Shown one piece after another: positions 48,741 to 58,291 of a stretch of 64,000 nt of DNA (the stretch's first letter is position 1; every line of letters begins with the position of its first letter). The notes under the pieces were generated by a model that worked only from the letters and a program-made list of their open reading frames with translations, was not told the DNA's origin and did no database searches. A program made the position numbers and the translations under genes. The stretch comes from Actinoplanes oblitus (GTDB lineage Bacteria; Actinomycetota; Actinomycetes; Mycobacteriales; Micromonosporaceae), in contig NZ_CP126980.1 in assembly GCF_030252345.1 (NCBI RefSeq), positions 6,463,501 to 6,527,500 on the forward strand, in the 5' to 3' direction.

Positions 48741-49286
48741 TCAGCCCGGGTCGCGGGCCAGCCACTCCGGCGCGAGGATCCCGAAGAGCAGATCGTCGGT
48801 CCACTCCCCCTTGATGAAGGTCTGCTGCCGCAGCAGTCCCTCCCGGGTGAACCCGAGCCGCTCCAGCAGCGCCGCCGACGCGGTGTTCCGCGCGTCGCAC
48901 TCCCCCATCACCCGGTGCAGCCCCTGCAGGCGGAACAAGCGGTCCAGCACGGCGCTCACGGCCTCTGTCGCATAACCCATCTTCTGGTACGCCGTAGCCA
49001 GCGTGAACCCGATCTCGGCCTGCCGCAGGTTGTCGTGCAGCCGCACCGCCACGTCGCCGATCAGCACCCGCTCGGCGGTGTGCTCGATCGCGTACTGGAA
49101 CCAGCCCGGCTGATCCGGCGAGCTGGCCGCGAAGTTCCGCACCGCGGTCTCCGCCTTGGCCAGCGGAAACGGCGCGTCCCACGACTGGTAGCGGGCGACC
49201 TCGGGATCCGACCGGTACTCCGCCAGCGTGGCCGCGTCCGTCGCCCGGAATCGCCGCAGGATCAACCGCTCCGTCGCCATCAGCAT
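48741..49286 (-). CDS. GNAT N-acetyltransferase (RimJ/RimL-like)
   Basis: 181 residues. It begins TERLILRRFRATDAATLAEY and has IGDVAVRL, the acetyl-CoA site in IGFTLATAYQKMGYATEAVS, and GECDARNTASAALLERLGF, the classic pattern of RimJ/RimL-type acetyltransferases that modify protein N-termini, antibiotics or amino acids. ATG at 49286; another in-frame ATG is two codons later. Divergent from the YjbR protein, with only 41 bp between. Confidence 0.92.
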   Translation of the reverse strand: MLMATERLILRRFRATDAATLAEYRSDPEVARYQSWDAPFPLAKAETAVRNFAASSPDQPGWFQYAIEHTAERVLIGDVAVRLHDNLRQAEIGFTLATAYQKMGYATEAVSAVLDRLFRLQGLHRVMGECDARNTASAALLERLGFTREGLLRQQTFIKGEWTDDLLFGILAPEWLARDPG

Positions 49287-49327
49287 CCGACGAGGATATG
49301 TCAGACCCCTGGTGCAGAATCCCGGAT

Positions 49328-49696
49328 ATGAGCGAGCGGATGGAGCGGGTGCGCGAGGTCTGTCTGGCGCTGCCGGAGGTCGAGGAGCGGCCGAGCCACA
49401 GTGCTCCGACGTTCTTCGTCCGGGGCCGGAAGTCGTTCGTGATGGTCTGGCCGGAGGGCCACCATCACCATCACTTCCCCCATCTCTGGTGCGCCGCGCC
49501 GCCCGGCGCCCAGGAGGAGCTGATCGCCGAGGATCCGGCGCGTTTCTTCCGGCCACCCTATGTGGGCCATCGCGGCTGGCTCGGCGTCCGCCTCGACCGG
49601 GATCCGGACTGGTCGGAGATCGCCGAGCTGTGCACCGACGCCTACCGCGTGATCGCCCCGAAAACCCTCGTCGCCCGCCTGGACGCCACCGACTGA
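49328..49696 (+). CDS. MmcQ/YjbR-family protein
   Basis: A 122-residue protein of the MmcQ/YjbR fold (a double-wing, DNA-binding-like fold). Typical parts are VREVCLALPEVEERPSHSAP near the start, TFFVRGRKSFVMVW, PPYVGHRGWLGVRLD and DWSEIAELCTDAYRVIAPK at the end. A natural run of five histidines occurs in EGHHHHHFPHLW. Function unknown for the family. Confidence 0.9.
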   Translation: MSERMERVREVCLALPEVEERPSHSAPTFFVRGRKSFVMVWPEGHHHHHFPHLWCAAPPGAQEELIAEDPARFFRPPYVGHRGWLGVRLDRDPDWSEIAELCTDAYRVIAPKTLVARLDATD

Positions 49697-49719
49697 GCCG
49701 CGGGGACGCGGGCCCGGGC

Positions 49720-49845
49720 CCCCGCGGGCACGGAGAGAAAGCAGATCAGCCGACCCGCGGGCACGGAGAGAAAGCCGGCCCGCGGGCCCGGACAGCAAGC
49801 CGTTCACACCGCCCGCGGGAACGGACAGCACGCCGATCGGGCCGT
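49720..49845. repeat. short imperfect tandem repeats
   Basis: Four units starting CCCGCGGGCACGGAGAGAAAGC (two near-identical, then altered copies) lie at irregular 25-33 bp spacing between two convergent genes (YjbR and LysR). The CCCGCGGG core is itself palindromic. Confidence 0.6.
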
Positions 49846-49869
49846 CCGGCGGCATGACCGGAAAGCCGC

Positions 49870-50718
49870 TCAGGCCGCCCGGGCCGCGGTGAGGAAGGCG
49901 GCGACGGCGGGCCGCGACTCCCAGCGACGCAGCCAGGTGAGTGTCACGGGCGTGACCGCCTCCCGCAGCGGGACGGCCGCGACCACGCCCCGGACCGCCG
50001 ACTCCGGCAGGAGGGCCAGTCCCATCCCCGCCGCCACACAGCCGGACAGCGCCGCCAGGCTGCCCAGCTCGGCGACCACCGACGACCCCAGCCCCGACCG
50101 GTCCAGCATCTCGCGGAACCCGCAGCCCACCTGGGTCGCCACGAAGGGCTCCCCGGCCAGCTCGCCGGGCGTCAGCTCCGCGGCCCCGGCCAGCGCGTGG
50201 CCGGGCGGAGTGACCACCATCAGCCTCTCGGTGCCCACCACCGCCGTGCCGAGCGCCTCGTCCCGCGGCGCCTCGCCGAAGGTCAGCGACACGTCCAGCT
50301 CACCCCGCCGGACCGCCGCGTACAGCTCCCCGCGGTTCGCCTCGCGCACCGACACCCGCACCCGCGGCCAGCGCGCGCGATAGGCCGACAGCACGCCGGG
50401 CAGTCGCTGCGCGCACAGCGTCTCCAGCGCGCCCACGGCCAGCTCCCCGCTCGGCTCGCCGGCGTCCTCCCGGACCACGACCCGGGCCTCCTCGGCGAGC
50501 AACAGCAGCTGATCAGCGTACGAAATCAGTCGCTGACCGGCGGCCGTGAGCCGCAGCCGGCGCCCGCCCCGCTCGAACAGCGGCGTCCCGAGATCCGCCT
50601 CCAGCGCCTGGATCTGCTCGGTGACGCTGGACTGGGCGTAGTGCAGCTCCGCCGCCGCGCGGGTCAGGTTCAGCGTGCGGGCTACCACCCGGAAGGTCCG
50701 CAATTGCCGGAACTCCAC
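49870..50718 (-). CDS. LysR-family transcription regulator
   Basis: 282 residues. The N-terminal helix-turn-helix reads FRQLRTFRVVARTLNLTRAA then LHYAQSSVTEQIQALE, followed by the linker helix and a C-terminal periplasmic-binding-like effector domain (about 90-280). GTG start at 50718 with GGGGGTGAC upstream. It is divergent from an MFS transporter with a 91-bp shared promoter, the standard arrangement in which a LysR protein controls its neighbour. Confidence 0.94.
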   Translation of the reverse strand: MEFRQLRTFRVVARTLNLTRAAAELHYAQSSVTEQIQALEADLGTPLFERGGRRLRLTAAGQRLISYADQLLLLAEEARVVVREDAGEPSGELAVGALETLCAQRLPGVLSAYRARWPRVRVSVREANRGELYAAVRRGELDVSLTFGEAPRDEALGTAVVGTERLMVVTPPGHALAGAAELTPGELAGEPFVATQVGCGFREMLDRSGLGSSVVAELGSLAALSGCVAAGMGLALLPESAVRGVVAAVPLREAVTPVTLTWLRRWESRPAVAAFLTAARAA

Positions 50719-50809
50719 GTCACCCCCGCGCCGATCGATCGGTTTCGCCGATGGACGGCATCGTAACCGCCCGTTTCCGCCCGGCCGCCACCGCTGCCAC
50801 GCTGGTCCG
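50719..50809. promoter_or_regulatory. shared LysR/MFS divergent promoter region
   Basis: 91 bp between two divergent starts. CGATCGATCG occurs at about 50733-50743, and a T-N11-A type LysR site probably lies here, but I cannot place it exactly. Confidence 0.4.
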
Positions 50810-52132
50810 GTGTGGATCAACCGGCGACTGCTCGCACTCTCCCTCGGATATTTCCTGGTCATGCTGGACACCACGATCGTCACGGTGGCACTGCCGTCGA
50901 TCGGTGACCGGCTCGGCGGCGACCTCAGCACGTTGCAGTGGGTAGCCGACGGCTACCCGGTGACCTTCGCCGCCGGCCTGCTCACCGCCGGCGTGCTCAG
51001 CGACCGGTTCGGCGGCCGCCGGGTGTTCCTCGGCGGGCTGTGGGCGTTCGCGGCGCTCTCCGCGGCCTGCGCGCTGGCGACCGGTCCCGGCGTGCTCATC
51101 GGGTTGCGGGCGCTGCTCGGGATCGCCGGCGCCCTGCTGGTGCCCAGCTCGCTGGCCCTGATCGCGGCGGCCCACCCGGCCCCGGAGAACCGGGCCCGCG
51201 CCCTGGGCGTCTGGGCCGCGCTGAGCGGTCTCGGTCTCGTCGCGGGACCGGTCGCCGGCGGCCTGCTCACCGACGCTTTCGGCTGGCCGTCGGTGTTCCT
51301 GGCCGCCGTCCCGGTGGCGCTCGCCGCGGTGGCGCTGCTCGGCCGGCCGGACCGCCCGGCACCGCCGGGCAACACCGGGCGGCGGGTGGACGCGGCCGGT
51401 CAGGTGACTTCCGGCTTGGCTCTGGGATTCCTGACGTACGGAACCATCGCCCGCCATCCGATCGCCCTTCTGATCGCGGTCGTGGCGATCGCCGGTTTCG
51501 TGCTGCGCCAGCGGCGCGCCGCCGACCCGATGCTCCCGTCCCGCATGTTCGCCGACCGCACGGTCGGCGCCGGCCTGGCCGCCGGCACCCTGGTCAATTT
51601 CGGCCTGTCCGGCGTGCTGTTCGTGCTGACCCTGCTCTTCCAGCGGGCACACGGCTGGTCCCCGTCGACCACCGGCCTGGCCTTCCTCCCGCTGACCGTG
51701 CCCACCGCGGTCAACCCGATCCTGACCGGCCGCCTGGTCGCCCGCTGGGGGCCGCGGCGCCCGGCCGGCGCCGGTTTCCTGCTGATGGCGGCCGGTGTCG
51801 TGGCCCAGCTCGCCGGCGGCGTCCCGGTCGCCCTGGCCGGGCTGTTCGTGCTGGGCTGCGGGGTGTCGCTGGCCATCCCGGCGCTGGTGGCGGCGGTGGT
51901 CGGCGCCCTGCCCGGCGATCTGGCTGGGGTCGGTTCCGGCGCGCTCAACGCCGCACGCCAGGTGGGCGCGGTCGTGGGTGTCGCCGTCCTCGGTGCCCTG
52001 GCCGCGCACACCGCCCTGATCGTCACCGCGCTGGTCCTGCTCGCCGGGGCCGCGCTGACCGCCTTCCTGCACAGCGCCCACCCGGCCGACGCACGGCGGC
52101 GCAGTCCCGCCACTCCCAGCTCACGTTCCTGA
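50810..52132 (+). CDS. MFS drug:H+ antiporter (DHA2-like, EmrB/QacA type)
   Basis: 440 residues with about 12-14 membrane helices. It begins RRLLALSLGYFLVMLDTTIV, where the LDxTIVNVALP signature of 14-helix DHA2 pumps is kept as LDTTIVTVALPSI; motif A is GVLSDRFGGRRVF, and motif C-like GLVAGPVAGGLL follows. Likely exports drugs or secondary metabolites. GTG 50810 is chosen to start right before the first helix; ribosome-binding site weak. Controlled presumably by the divergent LysR. Confidence 0.92.
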   Translation: MWINRRLLALSLGYFLVMLDTTIVTVALPSIGDRLGGDLSTLQWVADGYPVTFAAGLLTAGVLSDRFGGRRVFLGGLWAFAALSAACALATGPGVLIGLRALLGIAGALLVPSSLALIAAAHPAPENRARALGVWAALSGLGLVAGPVAGGLLTDAFGWPSVFLAAVPVALAAVALLGRPDRPAPPGNTGRRVDAAGQVTSGLALGFLTYGTIARHPIALLIAVVAIAGFVLRQRRAADPMLPSRMFADRTVGAGLAAGTLVNFGLSGVLFVLTLLFQRAHGWSPSTTGLAFLPLTVPTAVNPILTGRLVARWGPRRPAGAGFLLMAAGVVAQLAGGVPVALAGLFVLGCGVSLAIPALVAAVVGALPGDLAGVGSGALNAARQVGAVVGVAVLGALAAHTALIVTALVLLAGAALTAFLHSAHPADARRRSPATPSSRS

Positions 52133-52140
52133 CCGCAGCC

Positions 52141-52413
52141 GGCTGGCACTCACGGTGGTCTCACGCACCCTGACACCACCCCCACGACCAGCCCCGCCCC
52201 GCGAAGCAAACCAGGCTGGCACCCACGGTGGTCTCACGCACCCTGACACCACCACCACGACCAGCCCCGGCCCGCGAGGCAGGCCGGGCTGGCACTCACG
52301 GTGGTCTCACGAGCGCTGACACCACCGCCAGGACCAGCCGGCACCCCAAGACGGCACGGCTGGCGCTCACGGTGGTCTCAGGAGGCCTGAGACCACCGTG
52401 ACGACCAGCCACG
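52141..52413. repeat. four tandem 71-73-bp units, each a hairpin
   Basis: GGCTGGCACTCACGGTGG-like starts lie at 52141, 52214, 52287 and 52358 (spacing 73, 73, 71). Each unit has GGCTGG and GGTGGTCTCA on the left and TGACACCACC and ACCAGCC on the right, so each can fold into a stem-loop. The last unit is almost perfect: CACGGTGGTCTCAGG pairs with CCTGAGACCACCGTG (52366-52400). It fills the gap between two convergent genes. Confidence 0.92.
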
Positions 52414-52457
52414 GGGCAGGGCACGGCGCGGGGTGCGCTGGGCGTACCGGGAAGGGT

Positions 52458-53177
52458 TCAGACCTCGATGACGTCGGCGATGATGACCGTGACGTTGTCC
52501 GGGGCGCCGTTCTCCAGCGTCCGGTTGACCAGTTCCGCCGCGCACGTGCGCCGATCCGGGTTGTCCCGCAGCGTCTGAGCGATCACCGCGTCCTCGACAT
52601 AATCGGACAGCCCGTCACTGCAGAGCAGATAGCGATCACCCACCCGGGCCGGGATCATCCGCCCCGCCGGCCGGAACGGACCGCCCTGCACCGCCTGCGT
52701 CACCAGTGCCCGCTGCGGATGCCGCCGCGCGTCGTCAGGCGTCAGCACCCCCTGGTCGACCAGCGCCTGCACATACGTGTCGTCCCGGGTGAGCTGCTGG
52801 AAGTCCCCGTCACGCAGCAGGTAGCAGCGGGAGTCGCCGACGTTGAGCGCGGCCAGCCGGTCACCGGAGAGCAGCAGCGCGGTCACCGTGGTGCCCATGC
52901 CGTCGCGGGCGTCGTCGTCCGCGACCGCCTTCTCGATCTGCTTGTTGGCGAGCTGAAGCGCCTCGATCAGATCCTGCAGCGGCTCCCCGGTGTCGGGTTT
53001 GTGGTCCACCTCGCCGAGCGTCTGCACCAGGATGTCACTCGCGAGCTCTCCGGCGGGCAACCCGCCCATGCCATCCGCGACCACGAAGAGGCGATTGCCG
53101 ACGAAAACCGCGTCCTCGTTGTTGGACCGGACCAGGCCCTGATCAGTGGCGGCGACCGCCCGGACAGCAAGCGTCAT
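52458..53177 (-). CDS. PP2C-type Ser/Thr protein phosphatase
   Basis: A 239-residue soluble PPM phosphatase. Metal-binding and catalytic motifs are VRSNNEDAVFV, VVADGMGGLPAGE, GTTVTALLL, NVGDSRCYLL, LLCSDGLSDYVED and the final APDNVTVIIADV. Such phosphatases reverse the action of PknB-type kinases; a receptor kinase lies at 55981-57774. No membrane anchor. ATG at 53177. Convergent with the MFS gene. Confidence 0.94.
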   Translation of the reverse strand: MTLAVRAVAATDQGLVRSNNEDAVFVGNRLFVVADGMGGLPAGELASDILVQTLGEVDHKPDTGEPLQDLIEALQLANKQIEKAVADDDARDGMGTTVTALLLSGDRLAALNVGDSRCYLLRDGDFQQLTRDDTYVQALVDQGVLTPDDARRHPQRALVTQAVQGGPFRPAGRMIPARVGDRYLLCSDGLSDYVEDAVIAQTLRDNPDRRTCAAELVNRTLENGAPDNVTVIIADVIEV

Positions 53178-53435
53178 GTAGCAAGAGTGCCAAAGGCCAG
53201 TTGGGTTGTCTCTAGTACCCCCATACCTACCTTTCGTGGCTACCGTGCGGTCGGACCTTTTAGCAGGTCAGGAACGCCGCGGCGGGTGTACCGCGGGCAG
53301 CGGGCGGCCGGGGCGGTAACTGGCCGGATTCGGCCAGGCAGGTGACACCTGCCGGTGGGACGGCCGGTGATCATGACGGCGTATCCCTGCGGGGCGACGC
53401 GACAAGCGCCGGTGGCCTCGGTAACAATCGTCGGC

Positions 53436-55898
53436 GTGACGACAGCGATCCATCAACGCATTGCCTCCGAGTTGGGGGTACGGGAAGGCCAGGTGTCGGC
53501 GGCCGTCGAGCTGCTCGACGGCGGCGCGACCGTGCCGTTCATCGCCCGCTACCGCAAGGAGGTGACCGGCACCCTCGACGACGCGCAGCTGCGCACCCTG
53601 GAGGAGCGCCTGGGCTACCTGCGGGAGCTGGAGGACCGGCGGGCCGCGGTGCTGGAGTCGATCCGCGCCCAGGGCAAGCTGGACGACGCGCTGGAGCGGC
53701 AGATCCTCGAGGCCGACACCAAGGCCCGGCTGGAGGACATCTACCTCCCGTTCAAGCCGAAGCGCCGCACCAAGGCGCAGATCGCCCGCGAGGCCGGGCT
53801 GGAGCCACTCGCCGACGCGCTGCTGGGCGACCCCGGCCAGGACCCCCGCGAAAGGGCGCAGGCCTTCGTCGACGCCGACAAGGGCGTCGCCGACGCGCAG
53901 GCGGCGCTGGACGGTGCCCGGGCGATCCTGATCGAACGGTTCGCCGAGGACGCCGACCTGATCGGTGACCTGCGCGAGCAGATGTGGACGCGGGGCCGGC
54001 TGGTCGCCAAGGTGCGCGACGGCAAGCAGACCGACGGGGCGAAGTTCTCCGACTACTTCGACTTCGCCGAGCCGTACGCGAAACTCCCCTCGCACCGCAT
54101 CCTGGCCATGCTCCGCGGCGAGAAGGAGGAGGTCCTCGACCTCACCATGGAGCCGCACCCGGAGGAGGACGAGGGCTACTTCGAGGGCCGCATCGCCGGG
54201 CGCAACGGCATCAGCGACCACGGCCGGCCCGGCGACAAGTGGCTGGTCGACACGGTCCGCTGGGCGTGGCGCACCCGCATCCTCATCCACCTCGGCGCCG
54301 ACCTGCGGGTCCGGCTGCGCGAGGCGGCCGAGGACGAGGCGGTCCGGGTCTTCGCGGCGAACCTGCGTGACCTGCTCCTGGCCGCCCCGGCCGGCACCCG
54401 CACCACGATGGGTCTCGACCCCGGTTTCCGGACCGGCGTGAAGGTGGCGGTGGTCGACGCGACGGGCAAGGTGGTCGCCACCGACACGATCTACCCGCAC
54501 GTGCCGCAGAACAAGTGGGACGAGTCGATCCACCGGCTGGCCGCGCTCGCCTCCAAGCACCACGTCGAGCTGATCGCGATCGGCAACGGCACCGCCTCCC
54601 GGGAGACCGACAAGCTCGCCACCGAGCTGATCAAGAGGCACCCGGAGGCGAAGCTGACCAAGGTCGTCGTCTCCGAGGCGGGCGCGTCGGTCTACTCCGC
54701 CTCCGCGTACGCCTCGCAGGAACTGCCCGGCCTGGACGTCTCGCTGCGCGGCGCGGTCTCCATCGCCCGCCGCCTGCAGGACCCTCTCGCCGAGCTCGTC
54801 AAGATCGACCCGAAGTCGATCGGCGTCGGCCAGTACCAGCACGACCTGTCCGAGGTGAAACTGGCCCGCTCGCTCGACGCGGTGGTCGAGGACTGCGTGA
54901 ACGGCGTCGGCGTGGACATCAACACCGCCTCGGCGCCGCTGCTCACCCGGGTCTCCGGGATCACCGCCGGGCTGGCCGAGAACATCGTGCTGCACCGCGA
55001 CCAGAACGGCCCGTTCAAGAACCGCAAGGAGATCAAGAACGTGGCCCGGCTCGGGCCGAAGGCGTTCGAGCAGTGCGCCGGCTTCCTGCGCATCCGGGAC
55101 GGCGAGGATCCGCTCGACTTCTCCAGCGTGCACCCCGAGTCGTACCCGGTGGTCCGGACCATCGCCGCCGACGCCGGCGCCGAGGTGAAGACGCTGATCG
55201 GCAACAGCCCGCTCCTCAAGGCGATCCGCCCGGAGAAGTTCGTCACCGACACGGTCGGCCTGCCGACCATCACCGACATCCTCAAGGAGCTGGAGAAACC
55301 GGGTCGCGACCCGCGTCCGGCGTTCACCACGGCGACCTTCGCCGAGGGCGTGGAGAAGATCTCCGACCTGACGCCGGGGATGGTCCTGGAGGGCCAGGTC
55401 ACCAACGTGGCCGCGTTCGGCGCGTTCGTCGACATCGGCGTGCACCAGGACGGCCTCGTGCACGTGTCGGCGCTGTCCGAGAAGTTCGTGCAGGACCCGC
55501 GCGAGGTGGTCAAGTCCGGTGACGTGGTCAAGGTCCGCGTCCTGGAGGTCGACCCGGTCCGCAAGCGGATCTCGCTGACCATGCGGCTCTCCGACGAGCC
55601 GAACCGGGGCCGGCAGCCGCGCGAGGACCGCGGCGGCCAGGGCGGCCCGCGCGGTGGCCAGGGTGGTCAGGGCGGCCAGCGCGGCGGTCAGGGCGGCCAG
55701 CGCGGTCAGAGCGGCGGTCAGGGCGGGCAGCGCGGCCAGGGCGGCGGTCAGCGCGGTCAGGGCGGTCAGGGCGGTCAGGGCGGTCAGCGGGGCGGTCAGC
55801 CGCGCCAGGGCGGCGGCGGTCAGCGGGGCGGCGGCACCAGCTTCGGCAACAGCGCGATGGCCGACGCGCTGCGCCGCGCCGGTCTGACCAAGGACTGA
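53436..55898 (+). CDS. tex: Tex-family S1 RNA-binding protein
   Basis: 820 residues. Tex core order is visible: N-terminal helices ([18 protein letters not shown]), YqgF-like domain ([16 protein letters not shown]), helix-hairpin-helix ([37 protein letters not shown]) and S1 domain ([20 protein letters not shown]). An unusual Gly/Gln/Arg tail of about 70 residues (GGQRGGQ-type repeats) follows and ends [16 protein letters not shown]. The tail probably adds RNA binding. GTG 53436 is chosen from the family N-terminus ([14 protein letters not shown]). Tex is a nucleic-acid-binding transcription/RNA factor. Confidence 0.95.
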   Translation: MTTAIHQRIASELGVREGQVSAAVELLDGGATVPFIARYRKEVTGTLDDAQLRTLEERLGYLRELEDRRAAVLESIRAQGKLDDALERQILEADTKARLEDIYLPFKPKRRTKAQIAREAGLEPLADALLGDPGQDPRERAQAFVDADKGVADAQAALDGARAILIERFAEDADLIGDLREQMWTRGRLVAKVRDGKQTDGAKFSDYFDFAEPYAKLPSHRILAMLRGEKEEVLDLTMEPHPEEDEGYFEGRIAGRNGISDHGRPGDKWLVDTVRWAWRTRILIHLGADLRVRLREAAEDEAVRVFAANLRDLLLAAPAGTRTTMGLDPGFRTGVKVAVVDATGKVVATDTIYPHVPQNKWDESIHRLAALASKHHVELIAIGNGTASRETDKLATELIKRHPEAKLTKVVVSEAGASVYSASAYASQELPGLDVSLRGAVSIARRLQDPLAELVKIDPKSIGVGQYQHDLSEVKLARSLDAVVEDCVNGVGVDINTASAPLLTRVSGITAGLAENIVLHRDQNGPFKNRKEIKNVARLGPKAFEQCAGFLRIRDGEDPLDFSSVHPESYPVVRTIAADAGAEVKTLIGNSPLLKAIRPEKFVTDTVGLPTITDILKELEKPGRDPRPAFTTATFAEGVEKISDLTPGMVLEGQVTNVAAFGAFVDIGVHQDGLVHVSALSEKFVQDPREVVKSGDVVKVRVLEVDPVRKRISLTMRLSDEPNRGRQPREDRGGQGGPRGGQGGQGGQRGGQGGQRGQSGGQGGQRGQGGGQRGQGGQGGQGGQRGGQPRQGGGGQRGGGTSFGNSAMADALRRAGLTKD

Positions 55899-55921
55899 CG
55901 GCAGGCGGCACGCACGGTCAC

Positions 55922-55969
55922 ACCGATTTCCGGTACGGGTGGACAGCTCACCGCGTACCGGAAATCGGT
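55922..55969. terminator. bidirectional terminator between tex and the kinase gene
   Basis: ACCGATTTCCGGTACG (55922-55937) and CGTACCGGAAATCGGT (55954-55969) form a 16-bp perfect stem with a 16-base loop, between two convergent genes. A related half-site GACCGATTTCCGGTACGCCG lies at about 31143, between another convergent pair. Confidence 0.85.
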
Positions 55970-55980
55970 CGCCGCAGGCG

Positions 55981-57774
55981 TCAGGCCCAGATCCGGACGT
56001 CGCTGAAGGACGCCTGGTAGGGCCCGGCCGCGGGAGCGTCACGCTCGCAGAAGATGCCGAGGTACGCCTTGCCCACGCCGAAGTCCGGCTCGGTCAGCTG
56101 GGCCACGCCGACCTCGGCGCCGTCCCGGGTCACCGTCACGGTGTCACCCAGGACCCCCAGCCGGATCCGGGTCGGGGTGCCGAGCGGGATCGGATCCTTC
56201 AGCACGAAGGTGCGCTTGGTGGTGACCAGGCCCTTGCCGTCGCGGTTGTGCACCCCGATGTAGAGGTTCCGCTCGCAGATCCGCGCCTGGTAACCGTGCT
56301 GGTCGGCGAACCGGAACCAGATCGCGGCGCAGCTGTCCGCGGTCTCCAGCCGGGTGGTGGCCTCGATGGTCAGGTTGGCCGGCAGCTCATCGCTGGGCCC
56401 GCTGCACCGGTAGACGCCGTTGGTGTCCCGGTGGGCGGCCAGCATGCCGTCGCGGAACTCGCACCGGCCCTGACCGGCGGTGTCGGTGGCTTTCCAGAAC
56501 CCCGGACCGCTCAGGGCGTCGGCGATCCGCGGGGTACCCAGCACCGGGTCGTCGACGCTCTGCGTGGTGTCGCCGTCCCGGCCCGGGTGGTCGGAGGCCC
56601 GCATGATCATCGCGACGATCGTCGCGCCGGCCACCAGCACCGCCGTCAGCAGGGTCAGGACCAGCGGGAACACCCAGCGGCGGCGCGGCTCGGGCGGCTC
56701 CGGCGCGGTGCCCGCGGTGTCCATCGGCGGCGACGAGATGGGCACCGTGACGATCGAGTTCTCGTCGTAGCCGACCAGGCCGGGCGGGATGTTCAGGGTG
56801 GGCGCCGTGGTGGTCGCGCCGGCCATCGCCCGGGCCGGGATCGCGTAACCGGTCACCGCCTGCGCCTCGGCGGCGGCGGCGCGCAGGTCGGGCTGGCCGG
56901 CCAGGGCGGCCGCGGTGGCCGCCGGCCGCTCCCCGGAGATCAGCAGGTCGAGCAGCTCGCGGGCGCTGGGCCGGTTGGCCGGGTCCTTCTCCAGGGCGTG
57001 CGCGACCAGGCCGCGCAGCGGGCGGGACAGCTCGTGCAGGCGCGGCGGCTGGGTGAGGATGCGGGCCGCGGTGGCCGCCGGCGAGTCCGCGTAGAACGGG
57101 GTCTTGCCGGTGCCCGCGTAGGTGACCACGCTGCCCCAGGCGAACACGTCGGCGGCCGGGGTGATCGGGGTGCCGGCGTCGGTGTCGAACCGCTCCGGCG
57201 CCATGTAGGCGACGGTGCCGACCATCTGGTCGGGGCGGGTGTTGCCGCTGGTCGCCGTCATCGCCCGGGCGATCCCGAAGTCGATCACCTTGGGGCTGCC
57301 CGGCGCGAGCAGCACGTTGCGCGGCTTGAGATCGCGGTGGATCACGCCGGCGCCGTGGATCGCGGTCAGCGCGGTGGCCACGCCGATCGCGACACTGTGC
57401 AGGTTCGCCGAGGTCAGCGGGCCGCGCTGCTCGACCACCTCGGCCAGGGTGGGCCCGTCGACGAACTCCACCACCAGGTACGGCTGCTCGTGCTCGGGGT
57501 CGGCGTCGAGCACCTCGGCGGTGCAGAACGGCGGCACCTGCCGGGCCCGCTCCACCTCGCTGCGGAACCGGCGGCGGAACTCGTCGTCGTCGGCCAGGTC
57601 GAGCCGGACCACCTTGACGGCGACCAGCGCCGTGCCGTTCTTCGGGCGGGCCAGGTAGACCGTGCCCATGCCGCCCTCGCCGAGCCGCCCCAGCAACTCG
57701 TAGTCGCCGAGCATGCGCGGATCGTGCGGACGCAACCGTTGCGTCCGATCGCCCGGCACCGTGCTGTCGACCAT
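55981..57774 (-). CDS. receptor-type Ser/Thr protein kinase with jelly-roll-like ectodomain
   Basis: 597 residues. Kinase domain about 25-280: GEGGMGTVYLA loop, lysine in VAVKVV (about 54), HRDLKPRN (147-154), DFGIAR (165-170) and GTVAYMAPERF. A Pro/Ala-rich juxtamembrane stretch follows, then one membrane helix (367-391), then an extracellular domain (about 395-597) with a few cysteines, LTIEATTRLETADSCAAIWF and YQASFSDVRIWA; it looks like a concanavalin-type beta-sandwich rather than PASTA repeats. Likely senses an external ligand. ATG 57774 follows a GGGGGG stretch. PP2C at 52458-53177 is a candidate opposing phosphatase. Confidence 0.94.
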   Translation of the reverse strand: MVDSTVPGDRTQRLRPHDPRMLGDYELLGRLGEGGMGTVYLARPKNGTALVAVKVVRLDLADDDEFRRRFRSEVERARQVPPFCTAEVLDADPEHEQPYLVVEFVDGPTLAEVVEQRGPLTSANLHSVAIGVATALTAIHGAGVIHRDLKPRNVLLAPGSPKVIDFGIARAMTATSGNTRPDQMVGTVAYMAPERFDTDAGTPITPAADVFAWGSVVTYAGTGKTPFYADSPAATAARILTQPPRLHELSRPLRGLVAHALEKDPANRPSARELLDLLISGERPAATAAALAGQPDLRAAAAEAQAVTGYAIPARAMAGATTTAPTLNIPPGLVGYDENSIVTVPISSPPMDTAGTAPEPPEPRRRWVFPLVLTLLTAVLVAGATIVAMIMRASDHPGRDGDTTQSVDDPVLGTPRIADALSGPGFWKATDTAGQGRCEFRDGMLAAHRDTNGVYRCSGPSDELPANLTIEATTRLETADSCAAIWFRFADQHGYQARICERNLYIGVHNRDGKGLVTTKRTFVLKDPIPLGTPTRIRLGVLGDTVTVTRDGAEVGVAQLTEPDFGVGKAYLGIFCERDAPAAGPYQASFSDVRIWA

Positions 57775-58010
57775 GTTTTTCGCGCCCCCCAGTGTTCGCT
57801 CGCACTGTATCGGGCGTGTCGGCGGCCGGAGTAGACCCGGTGGCCCGGTTGCCGCCGAACCGACACACGGCAACTGCGGGTCAACCCTGAGTGCCGGAGT
57901 CCGGGGCCGATCCGGGCATCGCCGGATGGAAAGTGTCGTACCCGGGTAGCAAGCTTGAGGTATCACTTCCCCACCGGGGAGGCCGACCAAAGGAAAGAGA
58001 GCGACCCGCC

Positions 58011-58259
58011 ATGAACGCCGTGCACGACACGATGGCCCGCCAGGGGCTGGTCCGCCCGCGCGACGGCCGCATGCTCGGTGGCGTCTGCGCCGGCCTGGGC
58101 CGCCGCTTCGGGCTCGACCCGTGGATCGCCCGCCTGCTGTTCGTCCTGATCCTGTTCCTCATCCCGGGCAGCCAGATCCTGATCTACCCGGTCCTGTGGA
58201 TCGTGATGCCGTCCGAGCAGACCTCCTACGAGCCGACGGTCCCGCCGGCCGGCTGGTGA
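58011..58259 (+). CDS. PspC-domain membrane protein
   Basis: 82 residues. The PspC core is clear: LVRPRDGRMLGGVCAGLGRR, FGLDPWIARLLFVLILFL and a membrane helix ending YPVLWIVMPSE. PspC proteins help sense envelope stress. AGGAAAGAGA precedes the ATG. A 32-bp gap leads to the next small gene, likely in the same operon. Confidence 0.92.
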   Translation: MNAVHDTMARQGLVRPRDGRMLGGVCAGLGRRFGLDPWIARLLFVLILFLIPGSQILIYPVLWIVMPSEQTSYEPTVPPAGW

Positions 58260-58291
58260 CGTCCCGGACCGTTCTTTTCTGAGGAGACCGC

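Noticed and set aside
49440..49480. Five-histidine run as a cloning-tag artefact
   Set aside because: It lies in the middle of a well-conserved YjbR-type protein and uses mixed His codons, so it is natural.
52141..52413. CRISPR array
   Set aside because: The whole 73-bp unit is repeated rather than a short repeat with unique spacers, and no cas gene is in the window.
53268..56042. A 900-residue minus-strand frame opposite tex
   Set aside because: Antisense shadow of tex; Leu/Arg/Asp composition without any motif.
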